A DNA stretch of 64,000 nucleotides from Trichothecium roseum (Eukaryota > Ascomycota > Sordariomycetes > Hypocreales). How positions within the stretch are numbered: the stretch's first letter is position 1; every line of letters starts with the position of its first letter. The position numbers were made by a program, and so were the translations under genes. Under the pieces are notes generated by a model. The model worked only from the letters and a program-made list of their open reading frames with translations, had not been told where the DNA came from and did no database searches. The stretch is from NCBI GenBank assembly GCA_026184415.1, contig CM047942.1, positions 372,001 through 436,000 on the forward strand, read 5' to 3'. Positions 10,915 through 20,978 of the stretch are shown one piece after another.

Positions 10915-13900
10915 ATGTCCAACCAAGATAATAACACACCGTCGACCCCGCCGGCCGGCAACGGTGCCGGTAACGGCGGTCCCGACGGGCAGGATACCTT
11001 CTTCGATCTCGCCCTACTGGGAGACTCCCCGGACACGATGCGCATCTTCAACGGCCTGGAGAACCTGATTAACGGGTCCCCGGACATCAACAACACCCCC
11101 TTTGATAGGGCCGACGATGCGCCCATCGACGCTCCTGGTGAGCTAGACGTACCAACTTTGGAAGGATGGCCCAGCACCGCTAACACTAACAACAACGGCA
11201 GGGTCCTTAGGAGCGCTGCCAGCCGCAACCGCGCCACCAACCAGTTGGAGGAGGAAAACATTGATCCCTCCCTGCGCCAGAGCAACTCGCCGCTTCCTAC
11301 CGATGGCCCGGGTGCGCCCACCGACGACGGCGGCAACGATAATGGCCAATTCCCCCCTCCTCCCACCGGTAACGGAAACGGAGACGGGCAGGATGGAGCG
11401 GCACCGGACACGATGCCAGACCCTTACCTAGAGGCCACGCATGCCCAAAACCTTCAATTTGATCAGTACCGTTCTCTGGTAGACGCAACGGGCGTGAAGG
11501 AACTCGTCCCCCTCCCAGCCGGTGTCGAGGAGAGTATGCCCCAGAACATGCGCCAGCGTCGTGCTTATGCATCTGACATGCTGCGGGAGACCGAAGGCTG
11601 GCTGCACTGGCGGGTAAGCTGCTACCACCCTACTCAACAGCCCACCATCCTGTGCGACGCGGACGGCCACGCGATGGATATATTTCATCCTCTCCGAGCC
11701 GTCCATTACGGCCTCTTGATCGACGAGCCCGGCGAGGGGTTGCCCATTGCCGATCCCATCAAGGCAAGCCTTTGGGAGATCAACGGCTACATCGTAGACT
11801 ACTGGGGATGCCTGGTGGACGCGAACCATCCCATGCGACCCAGCGCTTCCCTGCCTCCTGTGTGGACAGTGCCCCAAAGCGAGCTTTGGAAAACCGATGA
11901 CCTTCAAGGGCAGGTGCCCGCACAGCCAGTGGAGATTTACACCCTTCCATACATCTCCGAATACCTGGCACGCCACAGGATCCCTTCCTCCACCACCGAG
12001 CCCCAAACCATGATATCCACGATGAGGTTCGACCCCATGGTGTCTTTGAATATATTCGACCGCGCCTTCCCTGGCTCCTCAAAAATCATCCCCAACGATG
12101 TCGAAGGGGGTCTTTGTGGCGTTTACGCCATCCGAGACAGCTGGAAGGCGCAGGGCGCTCGTCTCGGGCTACCCCCGTGGCAGAACAGGTACACGAATGC
12201 ACTTCTCAACACAGTGAGAGCTCAGACCATGGCCGCCGAATTCTCAACTCTCGGTGACACCCAGAGCCATTTCTACTACGAACAGCTCGTGTCCGGCCTC
12301 GCAAAGTGGGCCAAGAAGACGCTCAACCGCAATGTGAGATTGGCCATGTACGAACCTTTGAACGAGAACAATACCGGCATGTATAGCATTCTGAGAGTCG
12401 AGGGTTACGAGGATGACGAGTCCATGGCTGCGCTATGGGTCCATTTCGAAGGCCACGGCGAATCTGGCACCAATCACTGGTCGGGCTTGATGAAAGCTGG
12501 TGATTCTTTGGAGGATCAGGCAACGCAATCTACATCTGATAAGAGTGTAGATGTTGATGTTATCGAGGAAACAATCAACGGTTGGCCGACTCGAGAAGCG
12601 CTGAGGAAGAGGAACCTGAAGAGGCCTGAAGCTCTCCACGGCACCAAGCGATCGACCAACCGAAGGGGGGATAAGTCTATGAGTAAAGAGGAGTTAGAGG
12701 TCCATAACCTCCGCTGCTCTGAGCTTGAGGATGTCGCTTTCCCCCAGCGATACCACGACATGGGTCGATTCCGTCGAGACTGTGAGATAGACGAGAAAGT
12801 CTACAACAGAAACCCGCGTTTCTGTACCTTTCAGGACGAGCGCAACGGCATTGAGGCTGACGACACCTTTCCCAAATCCGACCGAGAAGTCTTAGTTTAT
12901 GCCGCCCAGCTGTATGAGGGGGTTTTGGACTGTGATGACTTTAGGGATTGGTCCAACGCCATTGTCGGCGGAAAGGGCGACCGCAAGAAGGACCTCGAAA
13001 AGATCAAGGCTAATCTCAAGAACTCCAACCTCAAGATCAGCCGGGGCGAGCACATCCCCGATGTGGCCCGGGACTTGCTTCCGAATGCCCACTTGTGCAT
13101 CAAGCGCATCGTCGGCGTCAACTCGCGCATCTCGAACCATAGCGTCGCCCAGATCTGCATTGAACTTGTCCATGCCTGTGTGTATGCACAGCAGGGACAG
13201 TTGCGCTCGATGACACATAATCATCACTCGGGCTGGGAGAGTTTTGAGTCATTCGCGGATCGTGTATCAGCCGTGGGATACACCCTCCGGGTACTCAAGC
13301 AGACGCTCCGGGATTTGACTGTGGTTGGCACCTCTGCCACCATCAAGCTTGCCAATAGCCCCCTGGGCGAGCTCATCAAAAAGGCGGCTAACAAGGCTGG
13401 TAATGATATCAAGGGCCGACGACTCAAGACCAACGCTAGGAACAACAACGCTGCAGCTAGTGAGGGAAGTGGGGATAGCAGCAGTGACGATGCAAATGTC
13501 AGCGGTGATGAGGCCGCAGCCAACATCCCCATGCCCTCTTCGAAGCTGCCAGAGGCTGTGAAGGGTGAGATTCAGAGGCAGATGGATAGGAAGCGGAAGC
13601 GCGAAGCCGAAGGTAAAGACGGCAATGGAGATACCACCGATGAGGAGGATAGGGGCAAGAGACAGAAAACTAGCCGCAAGTCTGACAGTGAAGAGGCGTA
13701 CGAGAGTACAGCCTCTCGCAAGCCTGTGGCTAACAAGAAGCAGCAGCAACAGCAGCCTGTCACTCAGGTAGACAACGCTGATAACAACAACACCACCAAC
13801 AGCAATAACAACGACGCCGGTGATGCCAATGTTGGTAACGGCAACGCGGCTCCCGCTGCTACCGAGGGCAAGCGAAAGGCCGGTCGACCTAAGGGATCCA

Positions 13901-14148
13901 AGAACAAGGTCAAGAACCCCCCGGCCGCACCCAAGGAGAAGCCAGTCTCCAAGAAGAGGCGGGCCAACGATGAGGGGGATGCGGGCCAACCCAAGAGGGC
14001 CCGAGCCCCGCCCAAGCCGGTTTCTAACAAGGCTAAGCCAGCTGGCAAGCCCAAGCAGTCTGACAAGCCCTCGCCAGCATCTGAAAACCCCGATGATGAC
14101 AAGAACAAACGCGTTACCCGAAGTAGCTCGCGTAAGCCCAAGGACTAA
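10915..14148 (+). CDS. large nuclear-type protein with DWYG module, OTU-like core and AT-hook tail (protein B)
   Basis: A single-exon protein of 1077 residues from the ATG at 10915 (ACCATGT); codons upstream in the frame are non-ATG. Regions: residues 1-190 are Asn/Gly/Pro-rich and disordered. Residues 230-340 hold two related motifs, LCDADGHAMDIF (Cys247) and INGYIVDYWGC (Asp295), the second matching the gene upstream. Residues 395-525 contain EGGLCGVYAIRDSW (Cys401) and, about 120 residues later, LWVHFEGHGESGTNHWSGLM (His521), an arrangement like OTU cysteine proteases. A helical, basic region follows to about 840. The tail is Lys/Asn/Gln-rich with an AT-hook, RKAGRPKGSKNK, near residue 990 and several basic clusters suited to nuclear import. 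The family is not recognised; the protease and DNA-binding roles are inference. Confidence 0.78.
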   Translation: MSNQDNNTPSTPPAGNGAGNGGPDGQDTFFDLALLGDSPDTMRIFNGLENLINGSPDINNTPFDRADDAPIDAPGELDVPTLEGWPSTANTNNNGRVLRSAASRNRATNQLEEENIDPSLRQSNSPLPTDGPGAPTDDGGNDNGQFPPPPTGNGNGDGQDGAAPDTMPDPYLEATHAQNLQFDQYRSLVDATGVKELVPLPAGVEESMPQNMRQRRAYASDMLRETEGWLHWRVSCYHPTQQPTILCDADGHAMDIFHPLRAVHYGLLIDEPGEGLPIADPIKASLWEINGYIVDYWGCLVDANHPMRPSASLPPVWTVPQSELWKTDDLQGQVPAQPVEIYTLPYISEYLARHRIPSSTTEPQTMISTMRFDPMVSLNIFDRAFPGSSKIIPNDVEGGLCGVYAIRDSWKAQGARLGLPPWQNRYTNALLNTVRAQTMAAEFSTLGDTQSHFYYEQLVSGLAKWAKKTLNRNVRLAMYEPLNENNTGMYSILRVEGYEDDESMAALWVHFEGHGESGTNHWSGLMKAGDSLEDQATQSTSDKSVDVDVIEETINGWPTREALRKRNLKRPEALHGTKRSTNRRGDKSMSKEELEVHNLRCSELEDVAFPQRYHDMGRFRRDCEIDEKVYNRNPRFCTFQDERNGIEADDTFPKSDREVLVYAAQLYEGVLDCDDFRDWSNAIVGGKGDRKKDLEKIKANLKNSNLKISRGEHIPDVARDLLPNAHLCIKRIVGVNSRISNHSVAQICIELVHACVYAQQGQLRSMTHNHHSGWESFESFADRVSAVGYTLRVLKQTLRDLTVVGTSATIKLANSPLGELIKKAANKAGNDIKGRRLKTNARNNNAAASEGSGDSSSDDANVSGDEAAANIPMPSSKLPEAVKGEIQRQMDRKRKREAEGKDGNGDTTDEEDRGKRQKTSRKSDSEEAYESTASRKPVANKKQQQQQPVTQVDNADNNNTTNSNNNDAGDANVGNGNAAPAATEGKRKAGRPKGSKNKVKNPPAAPKEKPVSKKRRANDEGDAGQPKRARAPPKPVSNKAKPAGKPKQSDKPSPASENPDDDKNKRVTRSSSRKPKD

Positions 14149-14728
14149 GACGACGATTTGAATGGAGATGAGTTTCTCTATCCTTCATTACCCTACCAAA
14201 GCTAACACTTTCTTATCTTGCGCAGGAATCGTCCTACCGCGGGATAGATTTACTAGCTGCCGGTACAGCTTCAAATCTTTGGCCTCCTTATATACGGCGT
14301 TCCAGGTGAGTGCGGTTAGAATGGGAAATCAAACGACATTAATTTTTAGGTACTGGTATAGATGAACGGTATAGGCGTTTGGGTATTTTGGGTTTCTTTG
14401 TGCTAATATATAGATATCCGTACATCATGTACTGACGTTTTACGATGTGGCGCATTTATAGACCATGGAGTTCCGTGTCTTTTAAAAACTACCTAGCGGT
14501 CGATGGCCTATTTTAAATAGGGCTCGCGACTGGTGTTAGTGCCGTAGACAGATGTTTGAGTGGGTAAATAGAAGTCTCCCCTTATGAATAGATATTAGCT
14601 GCCTGGTTAGATACGGAAATAACACGGCCATTGATAAAAAGCCATGTTGAGAGAGGATATTATGTTTGAACAATGTTCTGAAAAAAAACCATGTTCTGAG
14701 GACTTTGTGTTCTGGGGCCGTCGTGTTA

Positions 14729-14985
14729 CCGGCTACACAGGCTGTCACGAGGAGGGCACACTGTCTAGAGCTCCTGCTATCGGCTACACGGGCTGTTGGC
14801 GAGAATAGGCTCCCGGCCGGGCCCTTCCTATCGGCTGCACAGGTCGTTCGAAGGGGACGAAGTCTACGTCAGACTACTGCTTCCTGCTACATAGGGTGTT
14901 CAGAGGGAATAGATACTATCCAGGTCTCCTGTTGCCGGCTGCACAGGCTGTTGGAATAGAATGCACTCTGCTTCGTGCTGCTGCC
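14729..14985. repeat. 51-52 bp minisatellite, five degenerate units
   Basis: An anchor resembling YCGGCTRCACRGGCTGT recurs at 14729, 14780, 14831, about 14883 and 14935, that is every 51, 51, 52 and 52 bases. Each unit also carries a GGAATAG/GAATAGG-like or GRGGRCG segment after the anchor. The fourth unit is the most degenerate. Confidence 0.75.
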
Positions 14986-15120
14986 GCCGTTGCTGCCGTC
15001 CCTGCTGCTGCTAGCTCTGTTTACCTTTGCAGTCTCCGGCTACTCGAGGCCTCACAGTCCCTCTTCTAACAGCCCTCGCAGCCGTCAACAGCAGCCGTCG
15101 TCAGCAGCCCGCAGCAGGCC

Positions 15121-15400
15121 GTGTTCTTCGTCAGTAACTCTCAAAGGCCACGAGAGCTATTGACGTAGAACGCGCACTGCGCCGGGCTGCTGTGGCCGGC
15201 TCTCGTTGTCTTCTTCTAGCAGCCGTCGCGGAGTGCGTTCTTCGTCGGCAGCTCTCAAAGGCCACGAGAGTTCCCGACTAAGAACATGCTCCGCGCCGGG
15301 CTGCTACTAGCGGCTGCTGCTGACGGCCACGAGGGCTATTGGCAGAGGGCGCGTTCTACGTCGGGCTGCCGACCCCGGCTGCGAGAGGGAACGCGACCTC
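15121..15400. repeat. degenerate repeat, about 113-bp spacing
   Basis: The block TTCTTCGTCRGYARCTCTCA followed by AAGGCCACGAGAG occurs at about 15124-15156 and 15238-15270. A more diverged third copy (GGCCACGAGGGCTATTGGC, then GCGTTCTACGTCGGGCTGC) starts near 15325. Both full copies are followed by GCGCCGGGCTGCT. Short GCTGCTG and AGCAGC runs flank them. Confidence 0.6.
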
Positions 15401-15536
15401 TTTCAGCAGCTCTCGCGGCGGCTCTTCCAGCAGCTCGTGTGACTGCCTTCGTGACTGCCTTTCGTAGCCGTAACTGTAGCCGTAGTCATAGCTCGTGCCT
15501 TCCTAGATCTATAGAGACCCTAGCCAAATAGCTAAC

Positions 15537-15720
15537 ATCGTTCAAATATCGTTCAAACATCGTTTAAACATGATGTCCGCCAGGACTTGATGTTTTGCCG
15601 ATATCGTGTTCTGCCGACAAGGCTTCCGGGCAACAGGGCTTCCGGGCAATAGGGCTTCTTAGAGACATCATATCCTGATTATAGAAAGTCGATACGACAT
15701 TAATTTGATACGACATTAAG
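15537..15720. repeat. cluster of short tandem repeats
   Basis: Three copies of an 11-bp unit (ATCGTTCAAAC-like) lie at about 15537-15570. A 16-bp unit, GGCTTCCGGGCAAYAG, occurs twice with a partial third copy at 15621-15660. GATACGACATTAA is repeated twice at about 15690-15720. Confidence 0.65.
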
Positions 15721-16597
15721 TCTCATAAAAATATACTATTTTCGAAAATTTCCCCTCGACCCCCCAGGATTTTAACATGATGTTTGTTCTAGACCGGATG
15801 TCACGAGTCATGTTTAAAATGGGCCATCGACCGTTAGGTAATATTGTATATCAAAGTTATTACAATTTCCAGACCAGTGACGTTAACAATGAAGAAGGCA
15901 GTACCTAAATTTTCCGTCTCTTGCTTTCTGAGTGAGCTTGCTCCTTCCTGGTGAACTAACCTGCTTCCTTCCTCTTGAGCTGATACATTCCTAATATTTA
16001 CAGGTCTGGAAACAGTAAGCGAGAGCACCAAGACATGCCTCCAAATGTAAGTACTTAACAGGAACTGCGTACTACTATATGCTACGAGCACTACTGCTAC
16101 TTAGTACAACCAAGGTACCTCAGGGTGCGCTTGAAGCTCTCTTTCCCCCTCCTGAGGCCGGGACCTGAGCCATGTAAAAGAGCGCTCTTTCTAGCAGTAG
16201 CAGGAACATCAGTAAGGCAGTTCCTATTCGCAAATACGCGTATATTAAATATAACAAAGAACGAGAAACTACCAGGGCAAGTTATTGTGTCCACCGGCGC
16301 TGATTTAGGGTAATAGCAATAGGACGATAATGGAGAAGCACCCCGTCGTCTCCATCGCTTCATGTACTCCGTAGTCTCCGTACCCCGTGGTCCCCATCGA
16401 CTCCATCGACTCCATCCTCCACAATTCGAATTGGCGCCATTGATTCGGGCTTCTCTTTCTCTGACCCTTTCTTCTCCACTGGCTTCCAATCTCCAGGCCC
16501 TCCCACCCTTTTCACCCACTACATAATTACATTACCCGAACATTGCCGCACTTGAGCCCAAGACACCATTTTGGAAACCACTTGAGAACTTGACGCC

Positions 16598-18975
16598 ATG
16601 GTAAAGCGATCTTGGAGAAGCGCAAACGAGGGCGCCGACAGTGTTGACCTAGAGTTGCCGTCCGTAAATAGCGAGTCGCGCAACGTGAGACGGTCCCCGG
16701 CGTCGGCCAACGATGAGCAGGGCGATGGCGGCGGTGTTCGAGCAAGACGCCCGAGTTCGGACATGCCCATACCCCAGATTTCAAGAAAGATCAAGGCTTG
16801 CTCCGCGTGTCGCCGCAATAAGGTACGAATGAAGAGAAAAAGAGGTTGAATTAGCATCTGACATATTATGGCGTGGAAATGAATAGATTAAATGTGTCAT
16901 GGATGAGAGCGGTCCGCCTTGTCGGCGATGCACCGACAGGAATCTTGGCTGTGTGCTGGGCAAGAATCTCCAAAGCATTATTGACGAAAAGACACAGTCA
17001 GCTCTTCACGCGACTCCATTATACTATTGCCCCAATTGTACTGACGTTGGCTTTAGATACACAGAAGCTATCTTGCATGATTTGGAAATTCTGCACGGCA
17101 CACTTCAGGAAATGGCACGCAATGTCGGCCTCCCGGATCTTCAGCCCCTGCAAACAACAGCTTTTCGCGACACCACCAACGGCTCGCCACCTCACTCGGA
17201 CCGGTCTGCGAACCAGCTCAACCATTCGGGGCCCCGGGGCAGGCCGCACATGGCGTCACATCTCATAGCAAAGGACGAGACTGGACCCTCGTGCGACAAC
17301 TCACCCAAGATAACACCCGAGGACGAGTCCGGTCTTCCCCATGTTCCTATTCATTCTCTGTATGCCCTTACGAAGCTACGCGCCTTGCGTTCGCCAGATG
17401 TCGTAGACGATCATCAAGACCAGCAGCGACGGCAGCAACAACTGGGGGTTGGGGATGGGCGGATAGACCAGCCAAGTAATAGCCCGGTGAACGACTTCAT
17501 CACCCGTGGGCTCATCTCTCAACCAGACGCAGAAAGGCTCTTTGGCCTATTCCGTGATCGCCTCAACGCCTTCATGTACGGTGTCGGATGCTCCTATCGG
17601 ACTCTTGATGAGTTGCGCCGGCGCAGCCCTGTTCTAACCGCGGCCGTCCTCACGGTTGGCGCTTTGCACGACCCTCAGGCCGATAGCATATATGGTGCCT
17701 GCAGCTCCGAGTTCCGCCGTTTGGTGCAGGCCTCTATGTTTGATCGCCGGGTCAACCTTGATCATCTTCGCGCCATGTGCGTAGCCTCCTACTGGCTCAG
17801 TGATATGTCCTGGATGCTATCGGGATTTGCTATACGTCGTGCCGCCGAATCCAACCTTCACAACAGCTATGCGAGGGCCATTGACGGTGGGAGTGAGAAT
17901 GCGGCCGATGGCGCCAGGTTGTGGTACATTCTTAATATCTGCGATCAGCACCTAGCCACGTTGTATGGAAGACCTGCTATTGTACACGAAGATTTATCAA
18001 TGAAGAGCTGGGATAAATTCCTACAATCGCCAGTATCCAATGGCCAGGACGGTAGATTACTCAGCCAGGTCGCCCTTCTTGGTATCCTCGGCAGCATAAG
18101 AGAGTTATTTGGACCCGACAATGGAGAAACCGTGCCCCGGGCTTATCTCCATCAGATTAGCCACTTTAACAAACAACTAGACCGTTGGATAGAGCATTGG
18201 TCGGCGGTAATCGAAGGTGAGTCGAAGACTCTGTAGATCAAAAAAACGAAACAAAAATTGCTAATGCCCAGCAGAACAAAACGACTACATTGGCAACTTC
18301 CCCCGTAAAGGTGCCCTCCTTCATTACCATTTCGCCAAGTTGCACCTCTACTCGCACATCTTCCGCGGCCTCTCCGGGGACGGGCCCATTCCGCACTACT
18401 TCCTTGATGCAACCGCCGCCGCTGTCTCCGCCGCCACTTCGACCATTGATCTTATACTCACTGACCCAGATGTCTCGGCCAGCATCATCGGCGTCCCTGC
18501 CTACCTCCACTGCATGACTGCTTTTGCCTGCATGTTCCTAGTCAAGGTCGCCGTCAAGTACGGTGCCGACCTTGCTGACCCCATACGCGTCTGGGGTATG
18601 GCTACCGGCCTCGTGAGCCACTTTCGCTCCCTACCCACAGGCAGGTGGCACCTTGCGCACCTTATGGCCCCGGGTTTGGAGAAGATGGTAGCCGTATTGG
18701 ATCCTAGTAATAGCACGGGGAGCCGGGAGTCTGTACTTGCCCAGAATGTCGGCCCCGTCGATTTCGGACCCGGAGGGATGCTCGAATCTGCGGGCTTAAG
18801 CAACGGCATGGAGCAGCAGCCTATGCCAGCTGCTGATGGCGATCTGTTTTTCGATTATGGTATGAGTTTTGGGCTGTCTCCCGTGTTTCGTTTTGACCCC
18901 TCCAGTCTGGGCCTTGGGGACATGTTTGAAACCAACGGTGTAAGTTACGGAATGCCTGACAATGGTAACGCATAG
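16598..18975 (+). CDS. Zn2Cys6 fungal-specific transcription factor
   Basis: Three exons, 16598-16822, 16887-18216 and 18272-18975, giving 752 residues. The first intron splits the zinc cluster: joining NK to IKC restores ACSACRRNKIKC-VMDESGPPCRRC with cysteines 68, 71, 78, 87, 90 and 97, the Gal4-type binuclear zinc motif. The middle region matches the fungal-specific transcription factor domain, including LFGLFRDRLNAFMYG, ARLWYILNICDQHLATLYGRP and the fragment EQNDYIGNFPRKGALLHYHFAKLHLYSH formed across the last splice. The last intron has a CAGCAG acceptor, so one residue may vary. The gene is nuclear-acting by family. Its 3' end faces that of the aldo/keto reductase gene 68 bp away. Regulated targets cannot be read from sequence, though the catabolic genes downstream are candidates. 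Confidence 0.92.
18269..18274 (+). promoter_or_regulatory. NAGNAG tandem splice acceptor
   Basis: The last intron of the Zn2Cys6 gene ends in CAGCAG. Either AG keeps the frame, giving IEAEQNDY or IEEQNDY, so two isoforms differing by one residue are possible. A CTAAT branch-like sequence lies only a few bases upstream. Confidence 0.6.
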
Positions 18976-19043
18976 CACTCGTTGAGGGAAGGGAAGAAAA
19001 TATGAACAAAGAAAGGATGAAGCTCAAAATTTCACATTACATG

Positions 19044-20182
19044 CTACATTCCCTGAATCGCCCGCGGAGCATACTCACTCTCCAGATATTTCAGCTCCTC
19101 TTCTGTCAGTGTAACCTTGAGCGCTTCAGCAGCCTCGACGATGCGCTTCTCAGAGTTGAGCCCCAGGATCGGCCAGCACCCTTTACTCAGGACCCATGCC
19201 GTTGCCATAACGGCCATGCTGCAGCCCTTCTCTTTAGCCACCTTCTCGACCCGATTCACAATCTCGAGGTTGGCGTCGGCAAACCAGGCGTCTTTTTTCT
19301 TGTCCACCTTGCTCCGTAGCGATTCCTGCTCGTTCCCACTTGCAGACGGGGTCAAGGGTTTTGCCAGCAAGCCGCGGGCGATGGGACTCCAAGGGATGAC
19401 GGCCACGCCAGTTGCGCGGCAAAAGGGAATCATCTCGCGCTCCTCCTCGCGGTATAGAAGGTTATAGAAGGGCTGCATGGAGATGAAAGGCGTCCAGCCG
19501 CGCATTTCGGCAATGTGCTGAAGTCTGGCAAACTCCCAACAGTACATGGACGAAGCTCCGATATACCGGACCTTGCCGGACTGGACAACCTCGTGCAGGG
19601 CCCTCATGATTTCTTCGGGAGGCGTCTCGCGGTCGAGACGATGGATTTGCAGGACGTCTAAAACCACCCACAGAGTTAGTGATTGCATTCACAGTATACA
19701 ATACCGGTGTCGTACCAATATAGTCAGTGCCCAACCGCTCTAAGCTCCTATCCACGGCGTGAAAGATGTGCTTCCGACTCAGCCCCATCTGGTTCACCAT
19801 GGGCCCGTCATTGACGCTCGGCGGCCTCGAGTCGTCGTCCATGACGGGGTTGAAAATCTTGGAAAGGATCACGACCTTTTGCCGCGGAATGGAAAACTTC
19901 TTGAGGGCCTTGCCGATGATTTCCTCGGACTTGCCGTTGGAGTACGTGTCGGCCGTGTCCCAGGTGTTGATGCCGTTGTCATAGGCCGTCTTGAGAAGTT
20001 TCAGACCGTCCTCTTCGTCCAGCGTCCATGGCGAGCTCTCCCATTGCGATGAGCCAAAGACCATGCATCCGAGGATGATTTTGGAGACCTTGAGGCCACT
20101 ATTACCGAGCCTGCGTTGCTTCGTGTGAGTTGCGTTCAATTCAAGGCGCGGAGAGAATCGTATCTCACCTTACGTATTCCAT
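19044..20182 (-). CDS. aldo/keto reductase
   Basis: Three exons on the minus strand, 20169-20182, 19716-20110 and 19044-19657, giving 340 residues. The first exon is only 14 bases (MEYV plus two bases); it completes the family N-terminus MEYVRLGNSGLKVSKIILG, which decides the start. The open frame alone would begin at a non-ATG codon. This is an NADPH-dependent (beta/alpha)8-barrel oxidoreductase. The tetrad is visible: Asp56 and Tyr61 in TWDTADTYSNG, Lys89 in VVILSKIF, His142 in VLQIHRLD. NADPH-binding segments WSPIARGLL and GLNSEKRI are present. The predicted protein resembles the aryl-alcohol/YajO-like group; the physiological substrate is unknown. It is convergent with the transcription factor and transcribed in the same direction as the flavocytochrome b2 gene. 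Confidence 0.92.
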
Positions 20183-20978
20183 TTTACAGAATAGAGAGAC
20201 GACGGTTTTCCAACATTCACAGACGTTGCAGACATGACGACAGCTTTACACGAGGCATCGCAATCGGTATTTTGTTCTTTCTCCCCCTCCATTTTGCCTA
20301 CAACTCTCAAACCCCAAGCTTCGGAAACATTTCCTGGGGTCGGCCATCTTACCCCGAACACCCCTCACCTCCTCCTCCGCTTACTCGGGGTGCATGCATC
20401 CGTGAGGGGTCACCTTGGCTGATTACGAGGGTCACTTCTCCGCACGGGCGGACACAACTCCCCCGAGCCATTTCGGCTTGCTCCCCGGCAGTGGGCGACA
20501 GACGTCGAGACGGCTTCACGGCAATATCCATTGGCACCGATGAATGACAAAATGTTCAACTTGATCTATTCTAATTTGACATACGATTTTTTATGGTGCA
20601 GACGTAGTTGCAAACCCGTTGTGCGGCTACCCCTTGAACGCCTGTGGAAATGAAACTACCCGGGAATAGGAATGGCAGAAACAAAGACGACTCATCGCCA
20701 TGCTTGAGACGAACCAGTGGGAAACCATCGTGTTGGTCTATACATCTAGAAGAAATAATATCAGGTGGTTCACCATACTTTCTTATGCCATCTTGGCACA
20801 GATGCAATACGACCTATTGCAACGTGTAAGGGTTATAATTCGCACACCATTTTCACAACAAATATTTGGAGCCCTCTTCGCTACGAAGTATACTTCGTAA
20901 CATTAAGACCCAAGATTGCAATTTCTATTCCATATTACCCTCCTATATATCACTCAATATTTTTATAATCGACTATGC
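20183..20978. other. intergenic, no gene seen
   Basis: Spacer between the aldo/keto reductase start and the 3' end of the flavocytochrome b2 gene, both on the minus strand. An ATG with a 21-codon ORF (20177-20235, minus) lies just upstream of the reductase start and overlaps it out of frame. It could act as an upstream ORF. Confidence 0.4.

Larger units (their letters stand above)
14149..16597. other. 2.4-kb repeat-rich gene-free island
   Basis: No supported gene lies between protein B and the Zn2Cys6 regulator. The stretch contains a 51-bp minisatellite, a longer degenerate repeat and several short tandem repeats (listed separately), then AT-rich sequence. TACTCCGTAG occurs at 16364-16373. 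It may be a decayed repeat or transposon remnant, but no transposase-like protein or clear terminal repeats were seen. Confidence 0.5.

Noticed and set aside
13690..13860. Polyglutamine/asparagine tract in protein B as a prion-like domain
   Set aside because: The Gln run is only about six residues and the Asn-rich part is short, interspersed and Lys-flanked.
14149..16597. Transposon relic in the repeat island
   Set aside because: No transposase or reverse-transcriptase motif, no terminal inverted or long direct repeats and no target-site duplication could be seen by eye.
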